Below are positions 25,720 to 34,152 of a stretch of DNA of 64,000 nucleotides, one piece after another. A program made the position numbers and the translations under genes. The stretch is taken from assembly GCF_020179425.1 (NCBI RefSeq), contig NZ_JAILYM010000002.1, forward strand, positions 558,001-622,000. The letters are read 5' to 3'. The stretch's first letter is position 1. Each line of letters starts with the position of its first letter. Below the pieces are notes generated by a model. The model had not been told where the DNA came from, did not search any database, and saw only the letters and a list, made by a program, of their open reading frames with translations. The DNA comes from Novosphingobium percolationis (GTDB taxonomy: Bacteria > Pseudomonadota > Alphaproteobacteria > Sphingomonadales > Sphingomonadaceae).

Positions 25720-25894
25720 GGGGCGGGATCCTTGGAAAGCGGACTGGAAGAAGGGTTCCGGTGCGGCTGTCCGTCCCGGCGAGGCCCTTCCTAGGCGCAT
25801 CCTATCTCACCCAAAATCCGGATAAAGACGTCCGGAACGTTCGATGAATCCGAAAAGCGTGTCCTTCATGCCGCACTTCGGCGCTCGCCGATCG

Positions 25895-25923
25895 CTGACT
25901 CCAAACCGTCACCAATCTGGCGC
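25895..25923 (+). promoter_or_regulatory. Candidate tandem PHO boxes before the first TonB receptor
   Basis: Three 7-base half-sites follow each other at 11-base intervals: CTGACTC (25895), CCGTCAC (25906) and CTGGCGC (25917), with 4-base spacers CAAA and CAAT. Each overlapping pair matches the enterobacterial PHO-box consensus at 13 of 18 positions by my count. A TGCAAT at 25929-25934 could be the -10. PhoB control of the downstream receptor-phosphodiesterase operon is inferred and is strengthened by the better box before the second receptor. Confidence 0.4.
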
Positions 25924-25985
25924 GATTCTGCAATGCAGCAGGATTAGCTGCTGCGCTGCAAAACAATCACAATGAGGGAAGCTCA

Positions 25986-28286
25986 ATGCGTTACGTACCC
26001 TACCTGCTCGCCACTGCGGCGATTTTCGCCAGCGCGCCCGCACTTGCACAAGATCAGGCAGCGCCCGCGGCCGATGCTGCCGCATCGCCTGAAATCGTCG
26101 TCTTCGGCGCTGGCCAGACCCGCCAGGTCCAGGAAATCTCGAACGCCGACATCACCATTCTCGCCTCGGGTTCCAGCCCGCTGAAGGCGATCGAAAAGCT
26201 GCCCAGCGTCAACTTCCAGTCCGCCGACGCCTTCGGCAACTACGAATGGTCGACGCGCATCACCATCCGCGGCTTCAACCAGAACCAGCTCGGCTTCACG
26301 CTCGACGGCATTCCGCTGGGCGACATGACCTATGGCAACCACAACGGCCTGCACATCAGCCGTGCGATCATCCCCGAAAACATCGGCGGCACCACCGTCA
26401 GCCAGGGTTCGGGTTCGATCGACACGCAGTCGACCAACAACCTCGGCGGCACGCTCCAGTTCACCTCGATGGACCCGGCCGTGATGCTCGGCAGCGCCAA
26501 CCAGGCGCTCGATGTCAGTGCGACCGCGGGTTCGGACAACAGCTATCGCGGCTTCGTGCGTGCCGCGATCGGCAAGGCCGATGCCGCGCGCATCATGGGT
26601 TCGTTCGTCTATGGCACCACCGACAAGTGGAAGGGGGATGGCGAGCAGCGCCAGTGGGCCGTCAACGCCAAGGCGATCGTGCCGGTGGGCGATGTCGATT
26701 TCGACGGCTTCTTCAGCCATTCGGACCGCGCCGAGCAGGACTACCAGGACCTCAGCCTCGACATGATCAAGCGGCTGGGCCTCAACTGGGACAACCTCGG
26801 CCCCAACAAGTATGCGCTGGCCGTGCAGATCGCCGAAGTCGGCGCCAACCGTGGCGACACGCTCACCGCGCTCAACACCACCCCGTTCAACCCGGCCGCC
26901 GGCACCACCTATCCGTCGCCGGTCGCCAGCGCCGATGATGCCTACTACGATGCGTCTGGTCTGCGCCGTGACACGCTCGGCGCAATCGGCGTGACTGCGC
27001 CGTTCGGTGGGGCGTTCACGCTCAAGCTCAAGGCCTACCACCATCGCAACGATGGCCAGGGCACCTGGGGCACGCCTTATGTCGCCTCGCCCAGCGGGGT
27101 GAACATGGCGCTGCGCACGTCGGAATACACGCTGCGCCGTTCGGGCCTGTTCGGTAGCATCGCCGCCGATCTCGGCATGAACCAGATCACCGTGGGCGGC
27201 TGGTACGAAAACAACGACTTCACCGTCGCGCGCCGCTACTATGGCTACAAGAGCCGCACCGAAGCCGGTCGCGACCACCTGAAGTTCCAGCACAACCCGT
27301 TCTTCACCGAATGGGAAATGGACTTCAACACCAAGACCTACCAGTACTACGTCGAGGACACCATCGACCTCGGCGTTGCCAAGGTGAACTTGGGCTGGAA
27401 GGGCTTCAACGTCGACGTGACCGCCGATCCGGTGGTCAACCTCACCAGCCGCGCTTCGGGCAAGCTGCGCACGCGTGACTGGTTCCAGCCGCACGCGGGC
27501 ATCAGCGGCAAGATCGTGGGCGATGTCGAAGCCTTCGCCGGCTTCACGCAGGTCACGCGCGCTTTCGTCGGCTCGACCTTCAGCGGTCCGTTCCAGACCA
27601 CGCAGGCCGGGTTCGATGCGATCAAGGGCAAGCTCAAGCCCGAACAGTCGGACACTTACGAAGTGGGCCTGCGCAGCAACAACAGCCGCCTCAACGCGGT
27701 GCTGGCCGGCTACTGGGTGAACTTCCGCAACCGCCTGCTGTCGATCCCGACCTCGGTCAACATCGTCGGCTCGCCCAGCGCCGTGCAGAACGTGGGCAAC
27801 GTGCGCGCACTCGGCGTCGAAGCGGCCGTCGACTACAAGGCGACCGACGCGATCACCCTGTTCGCCTCGTACAGCTACAACGACACCACGTACCGCAACG
27901 ACGTGACCACGGGCACGGGCAAGACCTATGCCACCAACGGCAAGACTGTGGTCGATGCCCCGCGTCACCTGCTGCGCGGCGAAGTCAGCTATGACGACAA
28001 GGCCCTGTTTGGCCGCATCGGCGTCAACTACATGTCCAAGCGCTACTTCACCTACACCAACGACCAGTCGGTGCCGGGTCGTGCCATCGTCGATGCGGCG
28101 CTGGGCTATCGCTTCGACATGGGGATGCGCCAGCCGGTCGAACTCCAGGTCAACGCGACCAACCTGTTCGACAAGGGGTACATCGCCACGATCGGTTCGG
28201 GCGGCTTCGGCTTCTCGGGCGACAACATGACCCTGCTCGCGGGCGCGCCGCGTCAGGTGTTCGTGACGTTGAAGGCCGGCTTCTGA
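25986..28286 (+). CDS. TonB-dependent receptor, coupled to a phosphodiesterase
   Basis: Encodes 766 residues. The signal peptide MRYVPYLLATAAIFASAPALA is followed by a plug domain (about 35-165: EIVVFGAGQTRQVQEISNAD, STRITIRGFNQNQLGFTLDG, VSQGSGSIDTQSTNNLGG) and a 22-strand barrel ending FVTLKAGF with the terminal aromatic residue. Such receptors import scarce substrates using TonB energy. GAGGGAA lies 5 bases before the ATG. The stop codon overlaps the start of the nucleotide phosphodiesterase gene (TGATG), so the substrate is probably a product or partner of that enzyme, such as an organophosphate. Confidence 0.92.
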   Translation: MRYVPYLLATAAIFASAPALAQDQAAPAADAAASPEIVVFGAGQTRQVQEISNADITILASGSSPLKAIEKLPSVNFQSADAFGNYEWSTRITIRGFNQNQLGFTLDGIPLGDMTYGNHNGLHISRAIIPENIGGTTVSQGSGSIDTQSTNNLGGTLQFTSMDPAVMLGSANQALDVSATAGSDNSYRGFVRAAIGKADAARIMGSFVYGTTDKWKGDGEQRQWAVNAKAIVPVGDVDFDGFFSHSDRAEQDYQDLSLDMIKRLGLNWDNLGPNKYALAVQIAEVGANRGDTLTALNTTPFNPAAGTTYPSPVASADDAYYDASGLRRDTLGAIGVTAPFGGAFTLKLKAYHHRNDGQGTWGTPYVASPSGVNMALRTSEYTLRRSGLFGSIAADLGMNQITVGGWYENNDFTVARRYYGYKSRTEAGRDHLKFQHNPFFTEWEMDFNTKTYQYYVEDTIDLGVAKVNLGWKGFNVDVTADPVVNLTSRASGKLRTRDWFQPHAGISGKIVGDVEAFAGFTQVTRAFVGSTFSGPFQTTQAGFDAIKGKLKPEQSDTYEVGLRSNNSRLNAVLAGYWVNFRNRLLSIPTSVNIVGSPSAVQNVGNVRALGVEAAVDYKATDAITLFASYSYNDTTYRNDVTTGTGKTYATNGKTVVDAPRHLLRGEVSYDDKALFGRIGVNYMSKRYFTYTNDQSVPGRAIVDAALGYRFDMGMRQPVELQVNATNLFDKGYIATIGSGGFGFSGDNMTLLAGAPRQVFVTLKAGF

Positions 28287-29677
28287 TGAAGCACAAGGGA
28301 GCGATGAACATTCGTCTCCTCAAGGGCGCGGCGCTGCTTTGCAGCGCCGCGATCCTCGCCGGACCGGGGGCGCTGCAGGCGCGCCCGGTTCTGCTCATTT
28401 CCATCGACGGCCTGCGCCCCGGCGACGTGCTGGAAGCGGACAAGCGCGGGCTGAAGGTGCCCAACTTGCGCCGCATGGTGGCAGAAGGCGTCTCGGCCAC
28501 CGGCGTTGTCGGCGTGCTGCCCACGCTCACCTATCCCAGCCACACCACGCTGATCACCGGAGTCGCGCCCGCGCGGCACGGCATCGTCGGCAACACCACG
28601 TTCGATCCCAGGCAGATCAACCAGGGCGGCTGGTACTGGTACGCGCAGGACCAGAAGGCGCGCACGCTGTGGGACGCCGCGCACGACGCAGGGCTTTCCA
28701 CCGCCAACGTCCACTGGCCGGTCAGCGTGGCGGCGAAGTCGCTGACGTGGAACCTGCCGCAGATCTGGCGCACCGGCCATGCCGACGATGCCAAGCTGCT
28801 CAAGGCGCTGGCGACCGACGGCCTCGTCGACGAACTCGAGCACGATTGCGCCGACCCCTACGCCGCCGGGATCGACGAATCGGTCGAAGGCGACGAAAAT
28901 CGCGCCCGCTTCGCCGCCAGCCTGATCGCGCGGCACAAGCCGGGCTTCATCACCGTCTATCTGGCAGGGCTCGATCACCAGGAGCACGCCACCGGGCCGG
29001 GTTCGGCGCAAGCCAACGCCACGCTGGAACGGCTCGATGCGCTGGTCGGCACGCTCACGGCGGCAGAACGCGCGGCGCATCCCGATGCCGCCGTGGCGGT
29101 CGTCAGCGACCACGGCTTTGCCGCGACCGATACCGAGGTCAATTTCTTCCGCGCCTTCATCGATGCCGGCCTGATCACGCTGGATGGCGATGGCAAGGTC
29201 GCGGGCTGGGACGCCATGCCATGGCCCTCGGGTGGCTCGTCGGCCTTCGTTCTCGCCCGGCCCGACGATGCCGTGCTGCGCGACAGGGTCCGCGCCGTCC
29301 TCGACAAGCTCGCAGCCGATCCCGCCGTGCGTATCGCCCGCGTGCTCGATGCCGCCGCGATCGCCGCGCAAGGGGGCAACCCGCAGGCTGCGTTCTATGT
29401 CGATCTCCAGTCGGGCGCGGTCGCCTCGCCCTTTGCCGGGGCATCGGCGCCGCTGGTGCGTCCGGCGCGCGTGAAAGGGATGCACGGCCATTTTCCGGAC
29501 CTTCCCGAAATGCGCTCGACCTTCCTGCTGACGGGGGAGGGGCTGCCCGCCGGGCAGAGCCTCGGCCAGATCGACATGCGCGCCATCGCCCCGACTCTGG
29601 CGCGTCTGATGAATGCCGACCTGCCCGATTCGCAGCAGCCTGCGCTGGATATCGTCAATCGGAAGTCAAAAAGGTGA
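28286..29677 (+). CDS. Ectonucleotide pyrophosphatase/phosphodiesterase
   Basis: Encodes 463 residues of the type I phosphodiesterase/nucleotide pyrophosphatase family (alkaline phosphatase superfamily). It hydrolyses phosphodiester or pyrophosphate bonds, likely in the periplasm, as a hydrophobic export segment (around residues 10-30, ending LQARP) precedes the enzyme. Two-zinc site residues are visible: LLISIDGLRPGD (Asp), LTYPSHTTLITG (nucleophilic Thr), GLDHQEHATGP (Asp/His) and VVSDHGF (Asp-His). Starts within the receptor stop codon. Together with the flanking receptors and PHO boxes it fits scavenging phosphate from nucleotides or phosphodiesters. Confidence 0.92.
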   Translation: MKHKGAMNIRLLKGAALLCSAAILAGPGALQARPVLLISIDGLRPGDVLEADKRGLKVPNLRRMVAEGVSATGVVGVLPTLTYPSHTTLITGVAPARHGIVGNTTFDPRQINQGGWYWYAQDQKARTLWDAAHDAGLSTANVHWPVSVAAKSLTWNLPQIWRTGHADDAKLLKALATDGLVDELEHDCADPYAAGIDESVEGDENRARFAASLIARHKPGFITVYLAGLDHQEHATGPGSAQANATLERLDALVGTLTAAERAAHPDAAVAVVSDHGFAATDTEVNFFRAFIDAGLITLDGDGKVAGWDAMPWPSGGSSAFVLARPDDAVLRDRVRAVLDKLAADPAVRIARVLDAAAIAAQGGNPQAAFYVDLQSGAVASPFAGASAPLVRPARVKGMHGHFPDLPEMRSTFLLTGEGLPAGQSLGQIDMRAIAPTLARLMNADLPDSQQPALDIVNRKSKR

Positions 29678-29756
29678 AATAAAAATGTCATTTCTGATGG
29701 CGGCGACCGCGGCATACACCGCGAAACAAACGGAAAACCGATTGTTTAAGTCGAGC

Positions 29757-29774
29757 CCGTCAATTTGACGTCAG
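29757..29774 (+). promoter_or_regulatory. Weak second PHO-box-like repeat
   Basis: CCGTCAA and ACGTCAG are spaced as an 11-base direct repeat. Consensus match is only 10 of 18, but GTCA is kept in both halves and it lies 35 bases upstream of a much better box, as in promoters with two PhoB dimers. Confidence 0.25.
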
Positions 29775-29808
29775 AAACCCGCTAAAAATTACAAACCGTT
29801 CAGCAAAC

Positions 29809-29826
29809 CTGTCACAGAACTGTCTT
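29809..29826 (+). promoter_or_regulatory. PHO box before the second TonB receptor
   Basis: CTGTCAC-AGAA-CTGTCTT is a direct repeat of 7-base halves with a 4-base spacer, matching the PHO-box consensus at 15 of 18 positions by my count. TAGTGC at 29837-29842 is at the right distance for a -10 in a PhoB-activated promoter that lacks a -35. It lies 61 bases before the receptor ATG. PhoB binding is inferred from sequence. Confidence 0.65.
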
Positions 29827-29887
29827 TCGACAGGCCTAGTGCGACCTCGCCCGGGGGGACAACAACGTCTTCGCAAGTGAGGGAACC

Positions 29888-32281
29888 ATGACTTTCAATT
29901 ACCAGATTCGCGCCGGTCTGCTGGCCGGAGCGGGCGCGTTTGCGCTCGCCGCCAGCCCCGCCATTGCCCAGACTTCGATCTCTGTCGCGCCCGCTGACGA
30001 GCAGGCCGCTGCCGAGCAGTCGGGCGGCACCGGCTACAGCTCGGGCCTGACCGAGATCGTCGTCACCGCGACCAAGCGTGAGACCAATCTCCAGAAGACC
30101 CCGATCTCGATTTCGGTGCTCGCGCCCGAAGCGATGAAGGACCGCCACGTCCAGAGCCTGATCGACCTCGCCGATGGCGTGGTCCCCTCGCTCCGTGTCG
30201 CCACCTTCGAAGCCCGCCAGTCGGCACTGACCGTCGGTATCCGCGGCATCGTGCCCTTCGACGCCAACCAGACTGCGCGTGACACGGGCGTCGGCGTCTA
30301 CATCGATGGCGTCTACCTCGGCCGCTCGCAGGGCCTGAACGCCGCCCTGCTCGACGTCGAGCGCATCGAAGTGCTGCGCGGGCCCCAGGGCACGCTGTTC
30401 GGCCGCAACACCGAAGGCGGCGCGGTCTCGATCGTGACCCGCAAGCCCACCGGCGAATTCGGTGGTCGCGTTTCGGCCGGCGCTGGCAACTTCGGCAGCT
30501 ACAACGGTGAACTGCACCTCAACCTGCCCAAGATCGCGGGCATTGCCTTCAAGCTCGACGGCATCGTGCAGCACCAGGACCCGACCGTGAAGAACCCGCT
30601 TTCGGGTCAGGCCGGCTGGAACCAGTACGACCGCAAGGGTGGCCGCATCACCGGGCTGTGGGAGCCGGTCGACGGCCTCTCGGTCGAAATGTCGTATGAC
30701 CGCGCGCGTGACGAGAACACGCCGTTCTACAGCCAGCTGGTCAACTACAACCCGAACGGCCTGCCGATCGCCACGATCGCACAGATCACCGGCAACGGCG
30801 GCAAGGTGCCTGCCGGCTTCATCGCGCCGCTTTCGCCGCTCGTCACCGTCAGCGGCGGCAAGCGCATGACTACCGCCGACATCGGCGTGCCGCAGCAGCC
30901 GAGCGTGGACGATACCCACGGCTTCACCTCGCTGATCAAGTACAAGGTCGCGCCGGGTCTGGAACTGCGCTCGATCACCGCGTGGCGCGGCGTCGACACC
31001 AACCAGTGGGACAACTCGGGCGGCGCACACCGCACGATCTTCTCGCCCAACGCCAACTTCAGCCGCTATTCGCTGTCGGACCTGCACCAGCGCCAGTTCA
31101 GCCAGGAACTGCAGGCTGTCGGCAGCCTCGACAACGTCGATTACGTGGTCGGCCTCTACTACTTCACCGAAAGCGTCCGCGAATTCGCAGCCACGCCTTC
31201 GACCAACAAGTGGAACGCGGACGGCACCGGCTACACCATCAACGACGCGCTCACCTGGAACGAGGCCAACTGGTCGCGCCAGCGTGACAGCAACGCCGTG
31301 GCGCACAGCTACGCCGCGTTCGCACAGGCCACCTGGACCCCGGTCGATCCGCTCCACATCACCGTGGGTGGCCGTTACACCAAGGACAAGCGTCGCGGTA
31401 CGCTGACCACGGTGCAGAACAAGCCGACCAACTTCCCCTTCACCTTCGACAAGAACCGTTTCGACCCGATGGTGACGTTGGCCTATGACGTCGCCTCGAA
31501 CGTCAACGTCTTCGCCAAGTATTCGACCGGCTACCGCGCCGGCGGTGCCAACTCGCGTTCGCAGACTTTCGCTCCGTTCAACCCCGAAGCGGTGAAGTCC
31601 TACGAAATCGGCGCGAAGATGGACCTGCTCGACCATCGCGTCCGCCTGAACCTGGCGGGCTACATGATGGATCGTACCGGCACCCAGATCGATTTCGACA
31701 ACGTCGATACCGATCCGACGAGCCCGACCTACAACCTCCACACCGAGGAAACCGGCAACGCCCCTGGCAAGTCGAAGATCCGCGGCGTGGAAGCGGAGCT
31801 GACCGTCAAGCCGACCCAGAACCTGACGCTGGGTGCCTCGTATGCCTACACCTACACCAACATTCCGGCGACGCTGAACCCGTTCCTCAGCAAGCCCGGC
31901 GCTCCGGTGTACACGCAGGTGTTCGTGGTGTTCACGCCTGACCATGCGGCGGCGGCCTATGCCGACTACAACGTGCCCATCGGTGGTGCAGGCACCAACC
32001 TGCGCTTCCACATCGACGCCAACTACGCCAGCTCGATGTACTCGTTCCAGAACGAGACCACCAAGACGGACTCGAGCTTCATCGTCAACGGCCGCATCGC
32101 GCTGGCCGACATCCCGATGAACGACAACGGTCAGAAGCTGACGCTGTCGGCCTGGGCGCGCAACCTGCTCGACGAGACGCACATCTACCGTCGCTCGTCG
32201 GCCAATGCGAACACGCTGGGCGACTACGCCAACTTCAACGCGCCGCGCACCTTCGGGTTCGACGCGACCGTGAACTTCTGA
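29888..32281 (+). CDS. TonB-dependent receptor, predicted PHO regulon
   Basis: Encodes 797 residues. Signal peptide ends near SPAIAQ; the TonB box region EIVVTATKRETNLQKTPI leads into the plug (VGIRGIVPFDANQTARDTGV, RIEVLRGPQGTLFGRNTEGG) and the barrel ends RTFGFDATVNF with terminal Phe. The plug signature is that of the large sphingomonad receptor class for organic substrates rather than siderophores. GAGGGAA is 2 bases from the ATG. A PHO box upstream and the phosphodiesterase operon next door suggest uptake of a phosphorus compound. A strong terminator follows. Confidence 0.93.
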   Translation: MTFNYQIRAGLLAGAGAFALAASPAIAQTSISVAPADEQAAAEQSGGTGYSSGLTEIVVTATKRETNLQKTPISISVLAPEAMKDRHVQSLIDLADGVVPSLRVATFEARQSALTVGIRGIVPFDANQTARDTGVGVYIDGVYLGRSQGLNAALLDVERIEVLRGPQGTLFGRNTEGGAVSIVTRKPTGEFGGRVSAGAGNFGSYNGELHLNLPKIAGIAFKLDGIVQHQDPTVKNPLSGQAGWNQYDRKGGRITGLWEPVDGLSVEMSYDRARDENTPFYSQLVNYNPNGLPIATIAQITGNGGKVPAGFIAPLSPLVTVSGGKRMTTADIGVPQQPSVDDTHGFTSLIKYKVAPGLELRSITAWRGVDTNQWDNSGGAHRTIFSPNANFSRYSLSDLHQRQFSQELQAVGSLDNVDYVVGLYYFTESVREFAATPSTNKWNADGTGYTINDALTWNEANWSRQRDSNAVAHSYAAFAQATWTPVDPLHITVGGRYTKDKRRGTLTTVQNKPTNFPFTFDKNRFDPMVTLAYDVASNVNVFAKYSTGYRAGGANSRSQTFAPFNPEAVKSYEIGAKMDLLDHRVRLNLAGYMMDRTGTQIDFDNVDTDPTSPTYNLHTEETGNAPGKSKIRGVEAELTVKPTQNLTLGASYAYTYTNIPATLNPFLSKPGAPVYTQVFVVFTPDHAAAAYADYNVPIGGAGTNLRFHIDANYASSMYSFQNETTKTDSSFIVNGRIALADIPMNDNGQKLTLSAWARNLLDETHIYRRSSANANTLGDYANFNAPRTFGFDATVNF

Positions 32282-32290
32282 GACTGGGTT

Positions 32291-32316
32291 CGGGGCAGGC
32301 TCACCGGCCTGCCCCG
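32291..32316 (+). other. Stable hairpin after the second receptor
   Basis: A perfect 10-bp stem (32291-32300 with 32307-32316) begins 9 bases after the receptor stop codon. It has no T-tract and is followed 22 bases later by a true terminator, so it may protect the mRNA end. Confidence 0.5.
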
Positions 32317-32338
32317 GCATGGTTCCACCCTGAACTGA

Positions 32339-32370
32339 AGGCGGCAGGAGCGATCCTGCCGCCTCTTTTC
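32339..32370 (+). terminator. Intrinsic terminator of the second TonB receptor
   Basis: AGGCGGCAGGA (32339-32349) pairs perfectly with 32354-32364 around a GCGA tetraloop, then CTTTTC. A clear rho-independent terminator that also insulates the convergent glycosyltransferase operon. Confidence 0.85.
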
Positions 32371-32435
32371 ATGCCGGCAAGACGCGCGACATCGCCCCCC
32401 CGATCAGCGGGCGCAGGTGCGGAAGCCGGTGGAGA

Positions 32436-33614
32436 TCAGGCGGCGCGCAGTGCCTTGTGCTTGGCGATCAGCCGCTCGTAGCTGGCGAACAGCTCGGCGA
32501 AGTGATCGTCCATCGTGCGCGGCGGCGGCAGATCGGCGCGCGGGCCGGCCAGCCCTGCCAGGCGCTGCGTGGCATAGTCCACCACGGCATCGGCGGCAGC
32601 ACCGGCATCGGCGCTTTCGTAGATGAACCCGCCCGAGGCGCGCGCCTGGTCCGCCGCGCCGCCTTCGTCGGGCGCGATCAGCGGCAACCCGCTGGCGCGG
32701 GCTTCGGCCGCGACCATGCAGAACGTCTCGGCCTCGCAGCCGTGGATCAGCGCGTCGGCGCTCGCCATCACGCGCGCCAGTTCGCCGCGTGCGGTGATCG
32801 GGGCCAGAATGCGGATATGCGGGTTCTCGCCGATCTTGCGCTCGATCGCCTTGCGGTCGCGCCCTTGCCCTGCCAGCACCATGCCGACGGGCGTGCGCGT
32901 GCCCGCCGCCGTGACGGCTTCGACCAGCATCGGCCAGCGCTTTTCGGGCGCGAAGCGGCCCACGCCCAGCAGCAGCGTGGCATCGGGCGGCAGGTCGCAC
33001 ATCGCCAGCATCCCCGCGCGCAAGGCTTCGTCGCGCAAGGTGGGCGAGAACACGCCCGGATCGACCCCCATCGGGTTGGTCACCACCCGCGTCAGCCCGC
33101 CCGCGCTCAGCCGGTCGCTCAGGCCCTGGCTGGCGCTGACGATCATGTCGTAGCGCTCGTCCAGCCGGCGCAAGTGCTGCCAGTAGCGGTCGAACAGGCT
33201 GTCGATCGTGGTGCGCGTGGCGATCGGATCGAGCCAGCGATAGGCATAGGCCGACAGCGGATCGGCGTGCATGATCAGCGCGCGCGGGGTATCGCCCGGC
33301 CACTCGGCAATCACCGAGGCGCTGCGCCAGGGCGAGGACGCCTCGACGAAATCGGGCTGCTCGCGATCGAGCGCGGCATAGAGCCCCGGAATGTCGGAGA
33401 AATAGCGGTAGTTGAAATCGAGCGGGAACAGCGTCGATTTCAGCCAGACGATCCGCGCGTTGGGCCCGCGATGCTCCACGTGGTCGCGATCGCCCGGCGC
33501 GATGACCACCACGTCGTGGCCCATCGCCGCGCCCGCCTTCAACTTGCGGTCGACATAAGTACGGACGCCGCCGCCCTTCGGCGCATAGAAGGCGCAGACA
33601 TCGACGAGCTTCAT
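32436..33614 (-). CDS. GT4 family glycosyltransferase
   Basis: Encodes 392 residues of the GT-B fold. N-terminal acceptor domain begins MKLVDVCAFYAPKGGGVRTY; the C-terminal nucleotide-sugar domain has LLGVGRFAPEKRW and EAETFCMVAAEARASGLPLI (the E-x7-E signature of GT4). It moves a sugar from a nucleotide-sugar to an unknown acceptor in the cytoplasm. The start at 33614 is chosen for the GT4 N-terminus. Last gene of a five-gene minus-strand operon, 7 bases after the DUF2141 gene. Acceptor not determinable from sequence. Confidence 0.9.
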   Translation of the reverse strand: MKLVDVCAFYAPKGGGVRTYVDRKLKAGAAMGHDVVVIAPGDRDHVEHRGPNARIVWLKSTLFPLDFNYRYFSDIPGLYAALDREQPDFVEASSPWRSASVIAEWPGDTPRALIMHADPLSAYAYRWLDPIATRTTIDSLFDRYWQHLRRLDERYDMIVSASQGLSDRLSAGGLTRVVTNPMGVDPGVFSPTLRDEALRAGMLAMCDLPPDATLLLGVGRFAPEKRWPMLVEAVTAAGTRTPVGMVLAGQGRDRKAIERKIGENPHIRILAPITARGELARVMASADALIHGCEAETFCMVAAEARASGLPLIAPDEGGAADQARASGGFIYESADAGAAADAVVDYATQRLAGLAGPRADLPPPRTMDDHFAELFASYERLIAKHKALRAA

Positions 33615-33621
33615 CAGAGCG

Positions 33622-34152
33622 TCAGCTCCCCTTGATCGGTCCCACCGATGCAAGGCCGTTACGGTAATTCATGACGATCCGCAACGGGGTGAGGCCGGAA
33701 CCGGCCTGCGTGGCGGCGCTGCGTGCCTTGGGCTTGGACCAGCCGAGCCGGGGATTGCCCGAAAAGCCGATGCCGTCGCGCGTCCAGTTGAACTTGCGGT
33801 TGCCGTCGCGGTCGTGGAGCACGCTCACCGCGTAGAGACCGGGGCCGGGCAGGCGCACGCACAGGCGCGGCACGGGCGCGGCGGGCACGGGCACTTCCAC
33901 GCGGCGGAAGGTCTTGCCGGCCATGATCAACAGGTTGTCGTCGGCCAGGAAGTCCTCGTCGTTGGCCGGATAGACTTCCAGCTTCAGCTTGCCGGTGTGG
34001 TCCTTCAGCCCGGCGATATCGACCATGAATGCCGGGCCGCTTTCGTTGGGGCGACACTGCGCCTCGGCCTTGCCAAGGTCCGGGGTCGAGCGCAGCGGGC
34101 CATTGCCCAGAACCAGCGCAGCGGCGGCGAGGAGAAGGACGGTTCGTTTCAA
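33622..34152 (-). CDS. DUF2141 exported protein
   Basis: Encodes about 176 residues. LKRTVLLLAAAALVLGNGPL is a signal peptide; the DUF2141 domain (about 40-150) includes GKLKLEVYPANDEDFL, CVRLPGPGLYAVSVLHDRDG and FNWTRDGIGFSGNP, a beta-sandwich with an HDxDxN-like acidic loop that could bind calcium. I chose the TTG at 34152 because AAGGGA lies upstream and the codon overlaps the upstream gene's stop (TTGA), and because it begins the signal peptide. The family has no defined function; its place inside a glycosyltransferase operon suggests a role in envelope glycan or lipid handling. Confidence 0.85.
   Translation of the reverse strand: MKRTVLLLAAAALVLGNGPLRSTPDLGKAEAQCRPNESGPAFMVDIAGLKDHTGKLKLEVYPANDEDFLADDNLLIMAGKTFRRVEVPVPAAPVPRLCVRLPGPGLYAVSVLHDRDGNRKFNWTRDGIGFSGNPRLGWSKPKARSAATQAGSGLTPLRIVMNYRNGLASVGPIKGS

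Noticed and set aside
25983..27968. 661-residue minus-strand frame opposite the first TonB receptor
   Set aside because: Shadow frame; composition rich in Val/Arg/His with no domain, while the plus strand has signal peptide, plug and barrel.
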